Program-made: the position numbers and the translations under genes
The notes under the pieces: model-generated
Databases searched by the model: none
Told to the model about the DNA's origin: nothing
The model's input: only the letters and a program-made list of their open reading frames with translations
Part shown: piece after piece, positions 33,896 through 46,590 of the stretch
Numbering within the stretch: position 1 is the first letter of the stretch
How the letters are laid out: every line of letters starts with the position of its first letter
Assembly (NCBI RefSeq): GCF_032854445.1
Contig: NC_088296.1
Location: forward strand, 24,747,604 to 24,811,603
Reading direction: 5' to 3'
Source: Liolophura sinensis
Lineage: Eukaryota > Mollusca > Polyplacophora > Chitonida > Chitonidae
Length of the DNA stretch: 64,000 nucleotides

Positions 33896-35362
33896 CAGCG
33901 CCATGTAAGTGGCGATTCGTTATGTTCTGCGCTAATCACCAATGAAATAAAAAAAAAAAACTAGACAGATTTGTTTTTGTTCAGTTTGCAGGCTTTTCGT
34001 GCGTGGTTTCCTGATGACTGAGCAACAGCTTTTTGAGATGAGAACACCTGTAACGACAATATGTGCCCGTTTGTGCATTAAGCCGTGTGAGGTCTTTAGC
34101 TACAATCTGCGCACGCGCCAGCGCCGTGGGTTTCTTGGCACTGCGGGCAAACTTGAAGGCGAGAAGAACTCCGAGTGGGACACATGAGAAATCGTTAATA
34201 TTTGAAACTGTAAAATAATTACGTGCTGAGAAGATTTTCTAATGTAACCATCCCCGGTAAAAAAAGCTTATACTGTTTATACTGTTTATGATATGGAGCA
34301 TACATAAATAGAGATTTGCCATCTACGTGCTCCAGTGCAATTTAACTGATACATGAAACAACTGAAATAGCTGACCTTAATTTTTATAGTTACAAATGAA
34401 AGGGAGCAAAGCTTTCTGGTGAGGAATTTGACAAGAAAAAATAGCTGAACGCTGGAAGAAATGTCGCGAACAAACTTCATTCAACATGTTGATAAAGTAT
34501 TTTACCATGCCAGAGCCCCGAAGACAGCCCAGTGAGTTGAGGTTTGAGTGTCAACTTAGGCAAAGAACATGATTAAACTGTGTCCTTTTTCACTGATATT
34601 TTCTTCCATTCCACCGATATTTCAGAATATTCCATTCTTCGATGTGGTAGCCATATAAACGATTTTAAATTAAATTAAATTTTAACATTTTAATACTTTT
34701 TCATGCAAATGTTTATTAAATAAGATCAGAACACATTGTCTTGCGTAATTCTGGACATTGTAATTGGGCTCAGTACATTGGAATTAAAATTTTATTTTTC
34801 CTTGGGGCAAATGCGAATGCCTCCAAACTTTGAACAAAGAGATCTATGGTCTAGATGCGGCCTCGCGTCAGGAGGTGTATAAGATACCTTGTCAAATGCG
34901 GTGGTTGTGCGGTGCTCTGTTGAGTTCCCTACATTCGTAAGCGGGACATCCGTCATATAGAAGGGCTGCATGTGACATCATCACCCTGAGAACAATAGGC
35001 AGTCAGCCATATTGGAGTCCTTTAGATTACAGCTTGTCTCTGACTACTAACGGTGTGCCCAAGATAAATACGCCCAAAATAGTCATAGACAGTTAGCACA
35101 GTTAAGTAATTTGATAAACTAAACTGACGATGCTCTTTAAGGGAATTTGAAAACCGGTGCAAAAGTCTTCAACAGTGTTCATACAGTAAGCAACATATTC
35201 TTTTTGACCTCGTTAAAGCCCGTCAGAAGGGAAACCACAAGCCATGTTCTTCAGGCTGACAAGTTTCTGGAGTGCTCGGACAGTGACATCAGGCAGTTTG
35301 CCCAATAAAATGAATGAGAACAAACACATGTATTTCAGGGGTCAACGATGGAGTAGTGTTAC
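33896..35362. other. intergenic, nothing recognised
   Basis: AT-rich with a poly-A run at 33950. No gene or repeat recognised. Confidence 0.5.
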
Positions 35363-35848
35363 AGTAAAAGAAAGCTAAAATATGAAGTAAGGTTCATCAT
35401 ACAGACAACTGTGCATAAATATGCTTTCATTTGCTTTTTTCTTTTAGATCTTTGTGAAGAGAGTTAAAGCCGTTTAAACCTTTGAATTCTAAGGTGGGCT
35501 TTACGGACCATACTATCAGAGTTTAGGAACTGTTACGTCACATGAAGTTTTTCCAACTTTAATCACGACACTGGATGTTGTAATAACTCCTTTAACCAAT
35601 GAGTAAAAGATTACTGAAATGATATTCCCAAAAATTCCTTCCTTTTGATGAGCCTCGGTGGGGGGGGGGGGGGGGATGTGTTGTGACGTGAGAGGTCCTA
35701 AATACCGTCAGAATGGCCACCATAAAATTGAAATATTTGAATGCCTTTCAACACCCTAAACAAATTTAAAAAAAAAATGAAAGCATTTTTACGCAGTTTC
35801 AGTGGCCTGTATGATGAACCTTACTGCATATTTTAGCTTTCTTTTACT
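35363..35848. mobile_element. foldback element with near-perfect 42-bp arms
   Basis: 35363-35404 and 35807-35848 are inverted complements with one mismatch in 42; one arm begins AGTAAAAGAAAGCTAAAATA. Similarity continues inward with gaps (ATGCTTTCATTT; GAGTTTAGGAACTGTTACGT against GTATTTAGGACCTCTCACGT), so most of the element can fold back. A run of about 15 G lies near 35660. No coding capacity. Confidence 0.85.
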
Positions 35849-36590
35849 TTAAATAAAAAAAACAAAAGTAAAAAAAACTTAGAATGACAAGTAATCAACA
35901 TGTGAGCCAGACCCACTCGACGATACACTCAGCAACAACAACAACATCCTGAGAGTCACCCAGAGCTAGCCGTGGGTCCAGGAGAATACGAGCATTTTAT
36001 GTCTTTGTATATTATATTGAGAGAAAAAGTGCCATGTCCGTGATACTGTTACGAACCAGTTTTTAAATATTCCATTATATTTTTTGATTTGCTCTTGACT
36101 CAGTGTCTGACGTGTGTATTTCTCACTGTGTACGTTATAGCCTGCACTGTAATTTAGTCAAGCGTTCCCGAGTCTTCGGTGTTCACGAGTTTAGTGTCAT
36201 TGTACAACTTGTGGAAATATGTATCGGTGTTTTAAACATATCTACGATCAAACCATCCAGAAATTCTTTACGTTAGTCTATAAATATGACCGACGGAGTT
36301 GTGAAGCTCGCGGTCATTTACTCAAGTCCACTTGAGAGCAGTCATATTGACTGTCATCCACTGTGAAAGATTCTGCGGAGTTTGGATATATGCGCTACAA
36401 CGCCATTCGATATTCGTCATTTGTTCTCCATTTTCTGTTCATAGCACTTGCTATTTTTCTAGCCATTAATTTGGAGCTTGTATTGGTCATTGTCTTTTTG
36501 TGCGATCACTCACATTTCATCCCAGTTTACCCTGAAAGTGACTTTGTGTATATATCCGAGGAGTGAAACATACATTCATAGGCTGAGTGA
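35849..36590. other. intergenic, nothing recognised
   Basis: A 67-codon hydrophobic frame lies at 36363-36566 (FVLHFLFIALAIFLAINLEL). It has no family match and an uncertain start; I do not call a gene. Confidence 0.4.
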
Positions 36591-36597
36591 GTGAGTG

Positions 36598-36950
36598 CTT
36601 GGGGTTTAACGTCGTACTCAACAATTTTTCAGTCAAATGACGACGAAGGAATCATTAGGGTGCATGTACTTGTAATGTGCCTCCTTGTTGCAGGACTGAT
36701 TTCCACCGATCTTTTATTTAATGTTGCTTCAATGAGACGACTTACCGAAGGCAAGTAAGACGCCCCGCCCGAGCCACTATACTGATACGGGTTAACCAGT
36801 CGTTGCACTATCCCCTTCATGCTAAACGCCAAGCGTAGAAGTTACAACTTCCTCTTTTAAAGTCTTAGGTGTGACTCGATCAAGGATTGATCCTGGATCT
36901 ACCGGTCCCGAAGCGGACGCTATACCAACTGTGCTATCCGGTGCTATGTG
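36598..36950 (-). mobile_element. SINE-2 copy, full length
   Basis: Starts GGGGTTTAACGTCGTACTCA. It contains TGCCTCCTTGTTGCAGGA, CGACTTACCGAAGGCAAGT and AACGCCAAGCG. It ends in a minus-strand tRNA-like head, GGATAGCACAGTTGGTATAG, the best A-box match of the family here. Confidence 0.85.
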
Positions 36951-36997
36951 CTATAAAGTATATGTACAGGTATACGTTAAAGTATATATACTTTAAC

Positions 36998-37002
<5 letters not shown>

Positions 37003-37069
<67 letters not shown>
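37003..37069. repeat. (TA)n microsatellite
   Basis: About 33 TA units, next to the 3' end of the LINE remnant. Confidence 0.97.
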
Positions 37070-37071
<2 letters not shown>

Positions 37072-37129
37072 CTAGCGGGTAAAATTCACAACTGAAATGT
37101 TTCCCATATAACATGATTATCCAACATAA

Positions 37130-39700
37130 TTTAAAAAAGGGAAATATAGGGGTAAATTGAGGTAAAAGTAATTTGTTTGGATCTTAAACTGAAAGGTACT
37201 GCATGAAAATCCTAGTAAATCATATAAACAATCATAAAATGAGGGTTGAAAAACAGAAGAGGTAGAGTTATTAACAGACGACTTAAGGATGAGAGATACT
37301 CTAACAGTGCGCTGACGCCGACGGATGCACAAGGGTCCTTACAGAAAACCTGCATAACGTGTAATGGCGTCGATCGTATACTCCCGGTACAAACCCGAAG
37401 CGCAGCGCACTGAATCGAATCCAACCCACCCTTAAGTGTCTTACAAGCAGAATCATACGCTTCACAGCAGTAGTCAAGCCGAGAGCGAATTAAGGAACGA
37501 TATAACAAAAGAAGACATTGTCTATCTGCGCCCCCCCCCCCCCTCCCCAAGATTTACCAGATACACTTCTTGTGCTATTTAATACATCGTTATCAGACTT
37601 CTTTGTAAAATAACATCTCAGCCTTAGCAGACGAAATTTCCCATGATGGCATCTATTTCCTGCGGAATATCTCTCCTGCAAACTTTGATATTTCGAGAAC
37701 GAATCCATAAAGCTTTATCATCAGCAAACAGTGAACATTTAAGGTCAGGAGGGATAGCTTCCAGGAGATCATTAATAGCTGTATTAGAAGAATGGGTGGC
37801 AAAACACTCCCCAGCTGCACCCCATTCTCTACAGGGCCAAGATGAGAGAAAGACCGACGGACACGAACTTGAATTAAATGATCAGATAAAAAGTCCTTTA
37901 TAAATCCTAATATTTCCCCACTTATAACAATATTTTTCAGTTTCCCTCAACATCCCCGTCCTCCAAACCATATCGTATGCCTTTTCATTGTTTAAAAATA
38001 CAGCAAATAAATATTTTTCAACTGAAAAACAGACAAATATGTTGTCTGGTGCCGAGTGTTATCACATGATCAGTTGTACACCTGTCAAACCGGAATCCAC
38101 TCTGTACAGAGGCCATAGCATTATTTTTAGTTAAGAAATATATTAGAAGGGATTAATCATTCTTTCCATAGTTCTACAGATGCATGACAGAGCTATGGGC
38201 CAATATGAAGATGGCAGAGAATGATCTTTTCCAGGTTAGGGACCGGAAATGACTACAGCTCTCTTCCATGTGTAACATTATACTTGAGTATATAGTATTA
38301 TACAATAAACGTAAAGTGTTAAGACAGCGGCCAGGTAAGTTTCTAATCACTGAATTCATAACGCCGTCTTCTCCAAGAGAAGAATCCGCAGGCGAGGATA
38401 AAGCCTGTTTCAGTTCTGTAATGCAGAAGTCCTCATGAATAGGGATGTCATCAAACGCTATATTACTGAAAGGGTTCATTTCTTCATCATCATTTTTATG
38501 TGGGAAAAAATCTGGATTATAGTTGTCCGCACTGGATACAAAAGGGAACGTATCAACCAGTATATTAGCTTTGTCCTCATTGCATACATTTTCTACCCCA
38601 TCAGGTATTACTGTGGGGATATTACCTTTAGTTCTTTTACCTTTAATGAAATTAACTTTATTCCACACAGATTTCATGGTAGCCTTGACATTAAGACTAG
38701 AAAAAAAAATTCGCAAAATTCTTTCTGCTTTTGCTTGATCATGCGCTGTGCTATAGCTTCAGCCTTCTTATGTTATAGAGTGTCATCCATTAATCTAGTA
38801 CGTCACACGCGGTTCTCTTTGATAGCTGCTGAACACTCCTCCGTCCACCACGGTATCGGCATTTTGGAATGAACTACTCGGATGATTTTGGAATTGAATT
38901 ATTCGCCGCAGTGGACATAGCTTTAAGTATATTTTACTAAATATATCAATATCTTCATGAAACGCATCACCTGAAAAGGACTTTATACATCGATGTCTAT
39001 ATAGATTCCAATCGGCTCTATGTACTTTCCATCTTGGGGGTTGACTCAAGCTATTAACATGTGGAGAAAAATTGTACATATCATAAATTGGGCAATGGTC
39101 ACTCCCAAAAGGAGAGGTCCCATCCAAAGACCAACTATTATTAAGACTAATATCAGATGTACATATTGTAAGGTCTAATGCTGATGAATTGCCTGTACAA
39201 GGGTCTATATGTGTTCCCGTACCATCATTTAAAATAACTAAATCATTTTCTTGGATGAAAGGTACAGCCGTTCTTCCATTAGTGTCTGTTTTTTCCCCAC
39301 CCCACTAAGGACTATGAGCATTGAAATCTCCACAAATAATTTAAGACCTTTTGTAAAAGGATAAAAGCAACTTAAAATCATTTGGCGTTAGCTTCTCACA
39401 AGGGATATATATCAGTGAACCACAGTAAAAGATTTACCATTTCAGGTAGAAACATTAACAGCCTGACATTCTATACAGGTAAAATGGGGCAGGTTTATTT
39501 CAGAATATGATAACCCATTTCTCAGGAAAATAGCCAACCCACCCTTCTCCCATGTATCTCTATCTTGTCTATATATTTTGTACTCAGGATAAGTGAAATC
39601 GATAAAGTTCTTTAAATACGTCTCTTAAACACACACAATATCCAGAGTTGGAAACATGGTGCAAAATGTTCAAGCCAAGCCTTGATAACTGTCAACAACT
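37130..39700 (-). mobile_element. LINE (non-LTR retrotransposon), I/Jockey-type, degraded
   Basis: Endonuclease followed by reverse transcriptase on the minus strand, broken by many shifts and stops. The endonuclease has IICGDFNAHSP (about 39308-39337) followed by TAG, LDLTICTSDISLNNSWS, and GSDHCPIYD (about 39080-39106). The linker and RT start are in 38174-38716 (FCITELKQALSS, DGVMNSVIRNLPG, YNTI). RT palm motifs are AVFLNNEKAYDMVWR (about 37958-38004) and SLFADDKALW (about 37709-37738). The C-terminal YRSLIRSRLDYCCEAYDSA and ALRVCTGSIRSTPLH lie at about 37380-37510. The APE-type endonuclease and FADD box fit the I/Jockey group; the exact clade needs a tree. Confidence 0.85.
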
Positions 39701-39929
39701 TTACAAAATAGCAAATGTATCTAAGCATGCATGCATGCAAGCATACACCGAGACATATGCAACACATATATACACAAAAACTGTCAGACTGAAGAAAAAA
39801 AACAAAATATATGCATCTGACTAAATAGCCAGTCTAAACCACAGGCCTAAGCCTGGTTGGGGAGGGAGGGGGGAAGGGGCGAAACGCGAAATGAATCAAA
39901 CGTACAAGAGACCCCACAAAGAGCTCAAA

Positions 39930-40065
39930 ATGTATATTTGTTTATTTTATTTGATTAGTGTTTTACGCCGTTCTCAAGAATATTTCACTTATACGACGGT
40001 GGCCAGCATTATGGTGGGAGGAAACCGGGCAGAGCCGGGGAAACCCACGACCATCCGCAGATTTC
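39930..40065 (-). mobile_element. SINE-1 copy, 5'-truncated
   Basis: TTTATTTTATTTGATTAGTG tail, then TTTTACGCCGTTCTCAAGAA, CATTATGGTGGGAGGAAACC and CCCACGACCATCCGCAG, where the copy ends. Confidence 0.9.
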
Positions 40066-41270
40066 AAAATGTATAAAATATTTCTACAACAAACCCATAG
40101 TGAACACAAAACACATCAGACATACATGTACAAGAAACAGAAAGAGAATACAAGATGGATACTATTGTTTGTTGTTTTACTGCTTATTAATATTGTAGCA
40201 AACAAAAAGGTCACATAATCATTTGTGTTTAAGTGATCATGTAATATCTGTAACAACCTAAGGGCTTTACGTGCTCAGTTACTCAGTTTCCTCCAGTGCA
40301 GTCTTCCGCCAGTCAATATAATTTTGTACTCAAGCGTTATGAGCTGATCACAAAAAGTCTCTAAATATGAAGTATCAATCACTGACAAACGTGTCCACCA
40401 GAAAAATATATTCGTTTTCAAACCTTTTTGATATTTAGGTTTACTTTTTGACTGGGATTAACTTGCTTTTGTTCACCCATATAATTGTCTTTTTATCTTC
40501 TGTCATAAAAGCACCCTTCAAATGATGATAAAGTAATGCGGTGTTTGATTACACAGTGTCCCTTTCTTCAACAAACAGTTGCTTCAGGTATAAATATTAA
40601 ATCAATCACATTTAGTTACTTTATAACATTTTCCAACTTACATATCTTCTATAAACGACATACACTCTTTATCAATCCATTAAAGGTAGTGCCAATTTCT
40701 CAGAGTGAGTTACCTTCCAAACCTGGGTATTAACTTGATGGTTAAAATCGCCAGCGTGCACATTCCCCAAATATCTTTATATGTGTGAACGTTGTGTGTT
40801 ATTGCACAATTCTGATAATTGATGAGATTTATTATTGCTTCTTTGTGACCCATGGGACATATTGGCCCGCAGTGATTGTCTCTTTGATTTCTACCACCAA
40901 GGAAGTCTCAGGCACATTAGCATTTACCTAATCGTTAACCTATTTAAATGACATTTTGAAGCTGGTAGCTATAAGGCAGCAAATCATAATACAAATGCAT
41001 GGATAACGACTTCTAGTTTGATTAGCTGAAAACCTCTCAATCTCTGTTCTAATCTGGTTTTCACGGCGATCAACTTGTGGTTGATGACCAGCAGTTTACT
41101 CATATTACCGTAATGTTTAGATCAGACTGCTATATGTTTTCGTGCTGAAACCATGACAGCTTCCAGATTTCTTAAACATGGGGGAAAATAGACTGATTAG
41201 AGCCTTGCGGACATAGAGGGGATTGTTCTGCGCCATTCTCTATAATCTTACGAAAGCTTGGTGACAGGCT
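40066..41270. other. intergenic, nothing recognised
   Basis: No coding evidence or repeats. Confidence 0.5.
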
Positions 41271-41271
41271 T

Positions 41272-41431
41272 CATTCCGCCTGACACAGGAGATTTCGCCT
41301 TTCTGCGTCATCATTCCGTCTGACACAGGAGATTTCGCCTTTCTGCGTCATCATTCCGTCTGACACAGGAGATTTCGCCTTTCTGCGTCATCATTCCGTC
41401 TGACACAGGAGATTTCGCCTTTCTGCGTCAT
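41272..41431. repeat. 40-bp tandem repeat, four units
   Basis: CATTCCGTCTGACACAGGAG plus ATTTCGCCTTTCTGCGTCAT, four times. Units 2-4 are identical and unit 1 differs by one base. Confidence 0.98.
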
Positions 41432-41554
41432 CTGCATCATAATGACCATGCCAATATCAAATTGTTTCTCGTGAATGTTGTGCACAGTTTGAATTAATGT
41501 CCTGATAATGTTAATTTAAAACAGGCCCGTCTTATTAGAGTTAATAACTTGCCT

Positions 41555-41740
41555 CTTACGTAAGACAAAGAGACGCTCTCACTTACAGATTATTGTTTCA
41601 GACATGGCGTTTACTAGCATTATATCGATCTTTGCTGAGATCTAAACTGGACGCCACCGTCTATTTCTTGATATGTTCTTTGTCGTGAACATTATCACTA
41701 AAGGCAATTGGCGGCGGAAATGGTCTTCCGTGGAAGCTGA
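41555..41740. repeat. dispersed repeat copy 1 (see 42490-42760)
   Basis: Shares AAGAGACGCTCT, TCTAAACTGGACGCCACCGT and GTCGTGAACATTATCACT with the copy at 42490-42760. Confidence 0.85.
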
Positions 41741-41972
41741 TGGCTGGTTGGCCCTACGAGACCCCAACGCCCAACACGGTGCTTTGGCCCTGACATCTTT
41801 ATAGACGAGAGTGTTCACAGTCTGTACAGTCTGTCGAGTAGGTTATTTCTTATTGTTTAGATTTGGCCTGTCCGAGTATAAGCGATAAAACCATCTTCTC
41901 GTGGAATTCTCGATCGTTTCTCTTTCTGTTCGCAGAAGGAATTCACCGTATAGTTGGCTTTCTGTGGAGAAG

Positions 41973-41993
41973 GTGGGGGGGGGGGGGGGGGGG
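41973..41993. repeat. poly-G run
   Basis: About 20 consecutive G residues, a possible quadruplex and a frequent sequencing-error site. Any frame across it is unreliable. Confidence 0.9.
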
Positions 41994-42489
41994 GAAGGGC
42001 GCTATGAATTTTTGTATTTGTTTGTGATGTCGTCTTCCAATTGTCATTCTTCTACTTTTTCTGATGTACCTACACCTAATGGTGCCTCACTCTCAACCTA
42101 CATCTTAACTTGATGCTAAGAGCAAGATAAATGAAGCTCTGTTGGAGCTTTAGCCTGGTTTCTTCTCACGACAAAAAATAAAGAAAAACCCGCGTTTAAA
42201 AAAGTCTTTGCTTTACACAACAGTACTGAAGGTTGTGCTGAACGGAAAAGGCAGGTTACAAATCTCAGATCTGGAGATCGTTTGATGTTCTTTGTTAACA
42301 TTGAATCAAATTATTTCAACACCAGGGGAAAGAACTACTCATTAGATGTTGACAAATCTGAAGATCCAGACTGATGGATGACAATGACTGCCGTGAAGCC
42401 ATAAAGGACGGTAAAATGCTGTACACAGTTTTAATCATTGTCTTACAAAGGATAGTTTGAAAGAGTTCCGTATTATTCAAGCTAAAAGC

Positions 42490-42760
42490 TTACCAATTAC
42501 TTAAGACCAAGAGACGCTCTTACTGACATAACGTTGTTTCAGACCAGATATTAAACGGTCTGGAACATGGTCATCATATTGAACACACAATGACAATATT
42601 CAAGGCTGTCGATATTTAGAGATCTGATTTGTTTTACTAACATTATTTCCATGTGTGGCGAGGTCTAAACTGGACGCCACCGTATATTTCTTGACGTGTT
42701 CTTGTCGTGAACATTATCACTGCAGGCAACTTGCCGCGGAATCGGACGTTTAGCCTTGAA
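42490..42760. repeat. dispersed repeat copy 2
   Basis: The longest of three copies: CTTAAGACCAAGAGACGCTC, ACGTTGTTTCAGACCAGA, GGTCTGGAACATGGTCA and TCTAAACTGGACGCCACCGT. The left half matches 45015-45110; the right half matches 41625-41740. Confidence 0.85.
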
Positions 42761-43164
42761 CACGGGCGACATAGGCCTCGTGTCACAGGCTCGAATCTCT
42801 TCAGATTCCCCTCCAGGGTGAGTTGACTTTAAACCGAAATGAATCTTCTGTTGTGTTCATATCACGAAACTGTGTAAAATTTGTATGAGACATTTACTGA
42901 TGAGTGCCGTACATGTTGTTGAAATAAAAAGTGACTTTGTTCTCGTCAAATTAGTAATTTGGTTTTCTCCGTATTATGCACCCGTCTACTTAAATAACGT
43001 GTTAAGCTGTGTGTAATTGTAATCTATGACCATGTTGATGATGGTATATCATGATATTGTGCTAAGTTAGATGCCAATGAGATGAGTTCCATGAACAAGC
43101 CTTTCGTCTTCCACCTTCCTTAAATAATACCTCTGCCGGCACGGGGTGATACACTACTGTCCAG
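42761..43164. other. spacer before the 73-bp array
   Basis: No feature supported. A GTTGAAATAAAAAG phrase near 42918 could be a polyadenylation signal, but no upstream coding sequence is visible. Confidence 0.3.
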
Positions 43165-44515
43165 CCATTGTTAGAAGGTGGCTACATGTATGTTTTAAGA
43201 CTGGAGAACATAAAGGTGTCCGTGAGCAATAATCTCACTATTGTTAGAAGGCGGCTACATGTATGTTTTAAGACTGGAGAACATAAAGGTGTCCGTGAAC
43301 AATAATCTCACTATTGTTAGAAGGCGGCTACATGTATGTTTTAAGACTGGAGAACATAAAGGTGTCCGTGAACAATAATCTCACTATTGTTAGAAGGCGG
43401 CTACATGTATGTTTTAAGACTGGAGAACATAAAGGTTTCCTTGAGCAATAATCTCACTATTGTTAGAAGGCGGCTACATGTATGTTTTAAGACTGGAGAA
43501 CAAAAAGGTGCCCGTGAACAATAATCTCACTATTGTTAGAAGGCGGCTACATGTATGTCTTAAGACTGGAGACCATAAAGGTGTCCGTGAACAATAATCT
43601 CACTATTGTTAGAAGGTGGCTACATGTATGTTTTAAGACTGGAGACCATAAAGGTGTCCGTGAACAATAATCTCGTTATTGTTAGAAGGCGGCTACATGT
43701 ATGTTTTAAGACTGGAGAACATAAAGGTGTCCGTGAACAATAATCTCACTATTGTCAGAAGGCGGCTACATGTATGTTTTAAGACTGGTGAACATAAAGG
43801 TGTCCGTGAACAATAATCTCACTATTGTTAGAAGGCGGCTACATGTATGTTTTAGGACTGGAGAACATAAAGGTGTCCGTGAACAATAATTTCACTATTG
43901 TTAGAAGGCGGCTACATGTATGTTTTAAGACTGGAGAACATAAAGGCTACATGTATGTTTTAAGGCTGGAGAACATAAAAGTGTCCGTGAACAATAATCT
44001 CACTATTGTTAGAAGGCGGCTACATGTATGTTTTAAGACTGGAGAACATAAAGGTGTCCTTGAACAGTAATCTCACTATTGTTAGAAGGTGGCTACATGT
44101 ATGTTTTAAGACTGGAGAACATAAAGGTGTCCTTGAACAGTAATCTCACTATTGTTAGAAGGTGGCTACATGTATGTTTTAAGACTGGAGAACATAAAGG
44201 TGTCCTTGAACAATAATCTCACTATTGTTAGAAGGCGGCTACATGTATGTTTTAAGACTGGAGGCTTAAAGGTGTCCTTGAACAATAATCTCACTATTGT
44301 TAGAAGGTGGCTACATGTATGTTTTAAGACTGGAGAACATAAAGATGTCCGTGAACAATAATCTCACTATTGTTAGAAGGTGGCTACATGTATGTTTTAA
44401 GACTGGAGAACATAAAGGTGTCCGTGAACAATAATCTCACTATTGTTAGAAGGTGGCTACATGTATGTTTTAAGACTGGAGAACATTAAAGGTGTCCGTG
44501 AACAATAATCTCATA
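43165..44515. repeat. 73-bp tandem array (about 18 units)
   Basis: Unit: TATTGTTAGAAGGCGGCTAC, ATGTATGTTTTAAGACTGGA, GAACATAAAGGTGTCCGTGA and ACAATAATCTCAC. Units are highly uniform, with GGTGG/GGCGG and CGTGAAC/CTTGAAC variants, and one shortened unit near 43930-43975. This uniformity suggests recent amplification. Confidence 0.97.
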
Positions 44516-45014
44516 TCAACGATAATTTTGTTAATTCTCAGTGCTGTTAGAATTGATCAAACTTTGAATGCCATGATTTTTACGAGCTATTTTGATGTGA
44601 TTTTATATACATACATCCACCGCCAGGCGCGATATATTTATTTGACATGTCATGCTTTAATTCTTAATATCTTGATGCATGACTTCTAACTGTGTAACAT
44701 AAATACTTATCGAGCTTTCTTCTTGCTAATTTTGTAGCCGTTACGTCAACAGTTCGCGCTCATCATGTGACTTCACAGCTTTACTCCAGCAGTAAATCAT
44801 ATCATCATTCACAAGGCACGAGAGGTGGATTAACTAAACTCATCGCTTCCACGCACATAGGAAGTGAGGCAGTACATGCACTATGGGTCTCTCAGTCACG
44901 ACTCCAAAAGGAAATCATAAGTTAAAATGTTGGATCCCGCCCATCACAAGAGTTTGAAGCTCAGTCTATAGGTGCTTTATAGACCTCACCGGTGGAGAGT
45001 TAATAAGGAGCCTT
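44516..45014. other. spacer, nothing recognised
   Basis: AT-rich sequence between the 73-bp array and the third dispersed-repeat copy. Confidence 0.4.
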
Positions 45015-45110
45015 CTTTAACTGCTTAAGACCAAGAGACGCTCTTACTGACAGAACGTTGTTTTAGACCAGACATTAAAAGGTCTGGAACATGGTCACCA
45101 CATTGATGTA
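45015..45110. repeat. dispersed repeat copy 3 (left half only)
   Basis: CTTAAGACCAAGAGACGCTC, ACGTTGTTTTAGACCAGA and GGTCTGGAACATGGTCA as at 42490-42580. Confidence 0.85.
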
Positions 45111-45215
45111 TATATTTGGTTGGTATTTTACAACACACTCAAGAATGTTTCACTTATACGACGGCGGTCAGCACTATGGCAGGAGAAAACAGGGCAGGGC
45201 CCGAAGGAAACCCAC
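45111..45215 (-). mobile_element. SINE-1 copy, diverged fragment
   Basis: ACACTCAAGAATGTTTCACT, ATACGACGGCGGTCAGCA and GGGCAGGGCCCGAAGG mark a diverged, truncated copy that directly follows the dispersed repeat. Confidence 0.8.
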
Positions 45216-45439
45216 TACTATCTACATGCCATATCCACGACCATGTTGTGGAGGCCAACAATATGTGATCATATCTCTTTTCCAGAGTCTCCTCTCTGGC
45301 TTCTTTCACAACCTAAATTAAAATTTAAACCACGTAAACACAAGAAAGCAGACAGGAGGACCAATAATTAGACCGAGCAGAAACGAAGTACATCCGAGAA
45401 GATACAACTCATGTAACATGTGGGCCCGGAATCAGAAAG

Positions 45440-46590
45440 AAATGATACTGTCTACACCTGAGGAGATATACACTAATATATGGAACAGGTGTCAGAGAGG
45501 GAACGCACCACAGCAGAGATGACGGATACATGTACCATGTAATGTGTGAATCAGAGAGGAAACCCAGCACACGTTGAAAGATGCACATGTTGGGGCCCGG
45601 TATTATATGTAGAAAGGGAGGAGGTAATGTGTGGACCCGTTATTAGAGAGAGAGAGAAACCAGCTCTCCTGAAAAGTTACACATGTCATAAGAAGATACA
45701 CATCAGGTAATGTGTGCAGCCGGCATTAAAGAGGGGAAAACCAGCTCTCCTGGGCAGTTACACATCAAGTAGTCTGTGGGCCCGGTATTACAGAGAGAGG
45801 AAAATCAGCTCTCTTGAGATACATATCAGATATAATGTGTAGACCCGGTATTACAGAGAGAGGAAAACCAGCTCTCTTGAGATACATATCAGATATAATG
45901 TGTAGACTTGGTAGTAGAGACAGGGGAAAACCGGCTCTCCTGAGAATTTACCCATCGGGTAATGTGTGGACCTGGTATTAGAGAGAAAGAGAGGAAAACC
46001 ATCTCTCCTGAGAAGTTATACATGAGGTAATGCGTGAACCCGGTATAAGAGAGAGAGGAAAACCATGCGTGGACCCGTTGTTAGAGAGAGTGGGAAAATT
46101 AGTCCTCCTGAGAAGTTACACATCAAGTAATGTGTAGACCCGGTATTAGAGAGAGGCGAAAAGCAACCGTGCCGAGAAGATATACATCGGGTAATATACG
46201 CGGACAAGTTATCTGACAGAGACAAAATCCACGATATTTGAGAAAATACCCATTAGAAAATGTGTGGACCCGGTATTAGAGAGAGACGAAAATCAGCTCT
46301 CCAGAGAAGTTACACCGGGCTTTGTGTGGGCCCGGTATTAAAGAGAGAGGGAAACCAGATCTCTTGAGAAGATACATATCAGGTATAATGAGTTGACCCG
46401 GTATTAGAGAGAGAGGAAAATCAGCTCTCCAGAGAAGTTACACATCAAGTAATGTGTGGACCCGGTATTACAGAAAGATGAAAATCAGCTCTCCAGAGAA
46501 GTTACACATCAGGTAATGTGTGGACCCGGTATTAGAAATAGATGAAAAGCAGCTCTCCTGAGAAGATACACATCAGGTAATAATAAGATA
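45440..46590. repeat. ~64-bp purine-rich degenerate tandem array (about 16 units)
   Basis: Unit: TGTGTGGACCCGGTATTAGA, GAGAGAGGAAAACCAGCTCT and CCTGAGAAGTTACACATCAG. Spacing varies by several bases through GA-run length changes. Confidence 0.93.

Noticed and set aside
36363-36566. Small membrane protein gene
   Set aside because: Hydrophobic frame of 67 codons without homology, regulatory context or a secure start.
36870-36950. tRNA gene on the minus strand
   Set aside because: It is the head of a SINE-2 copy, with the same body as the copy at 9265.
37643-38872. Plus-strand genes
   Set aside because: Shadows of the minus-strand LINE remnant.
41901-42113. Glycine-rich protein
   Set aside because: Runs through a 20-base poly-G tract; the frame is unreliable and no family is seen.
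43165-44515. CRISPR-like array
   Set aside because: Units are contiguous 73-base repeats with no unique spacers, and the genome is eukaryotic.
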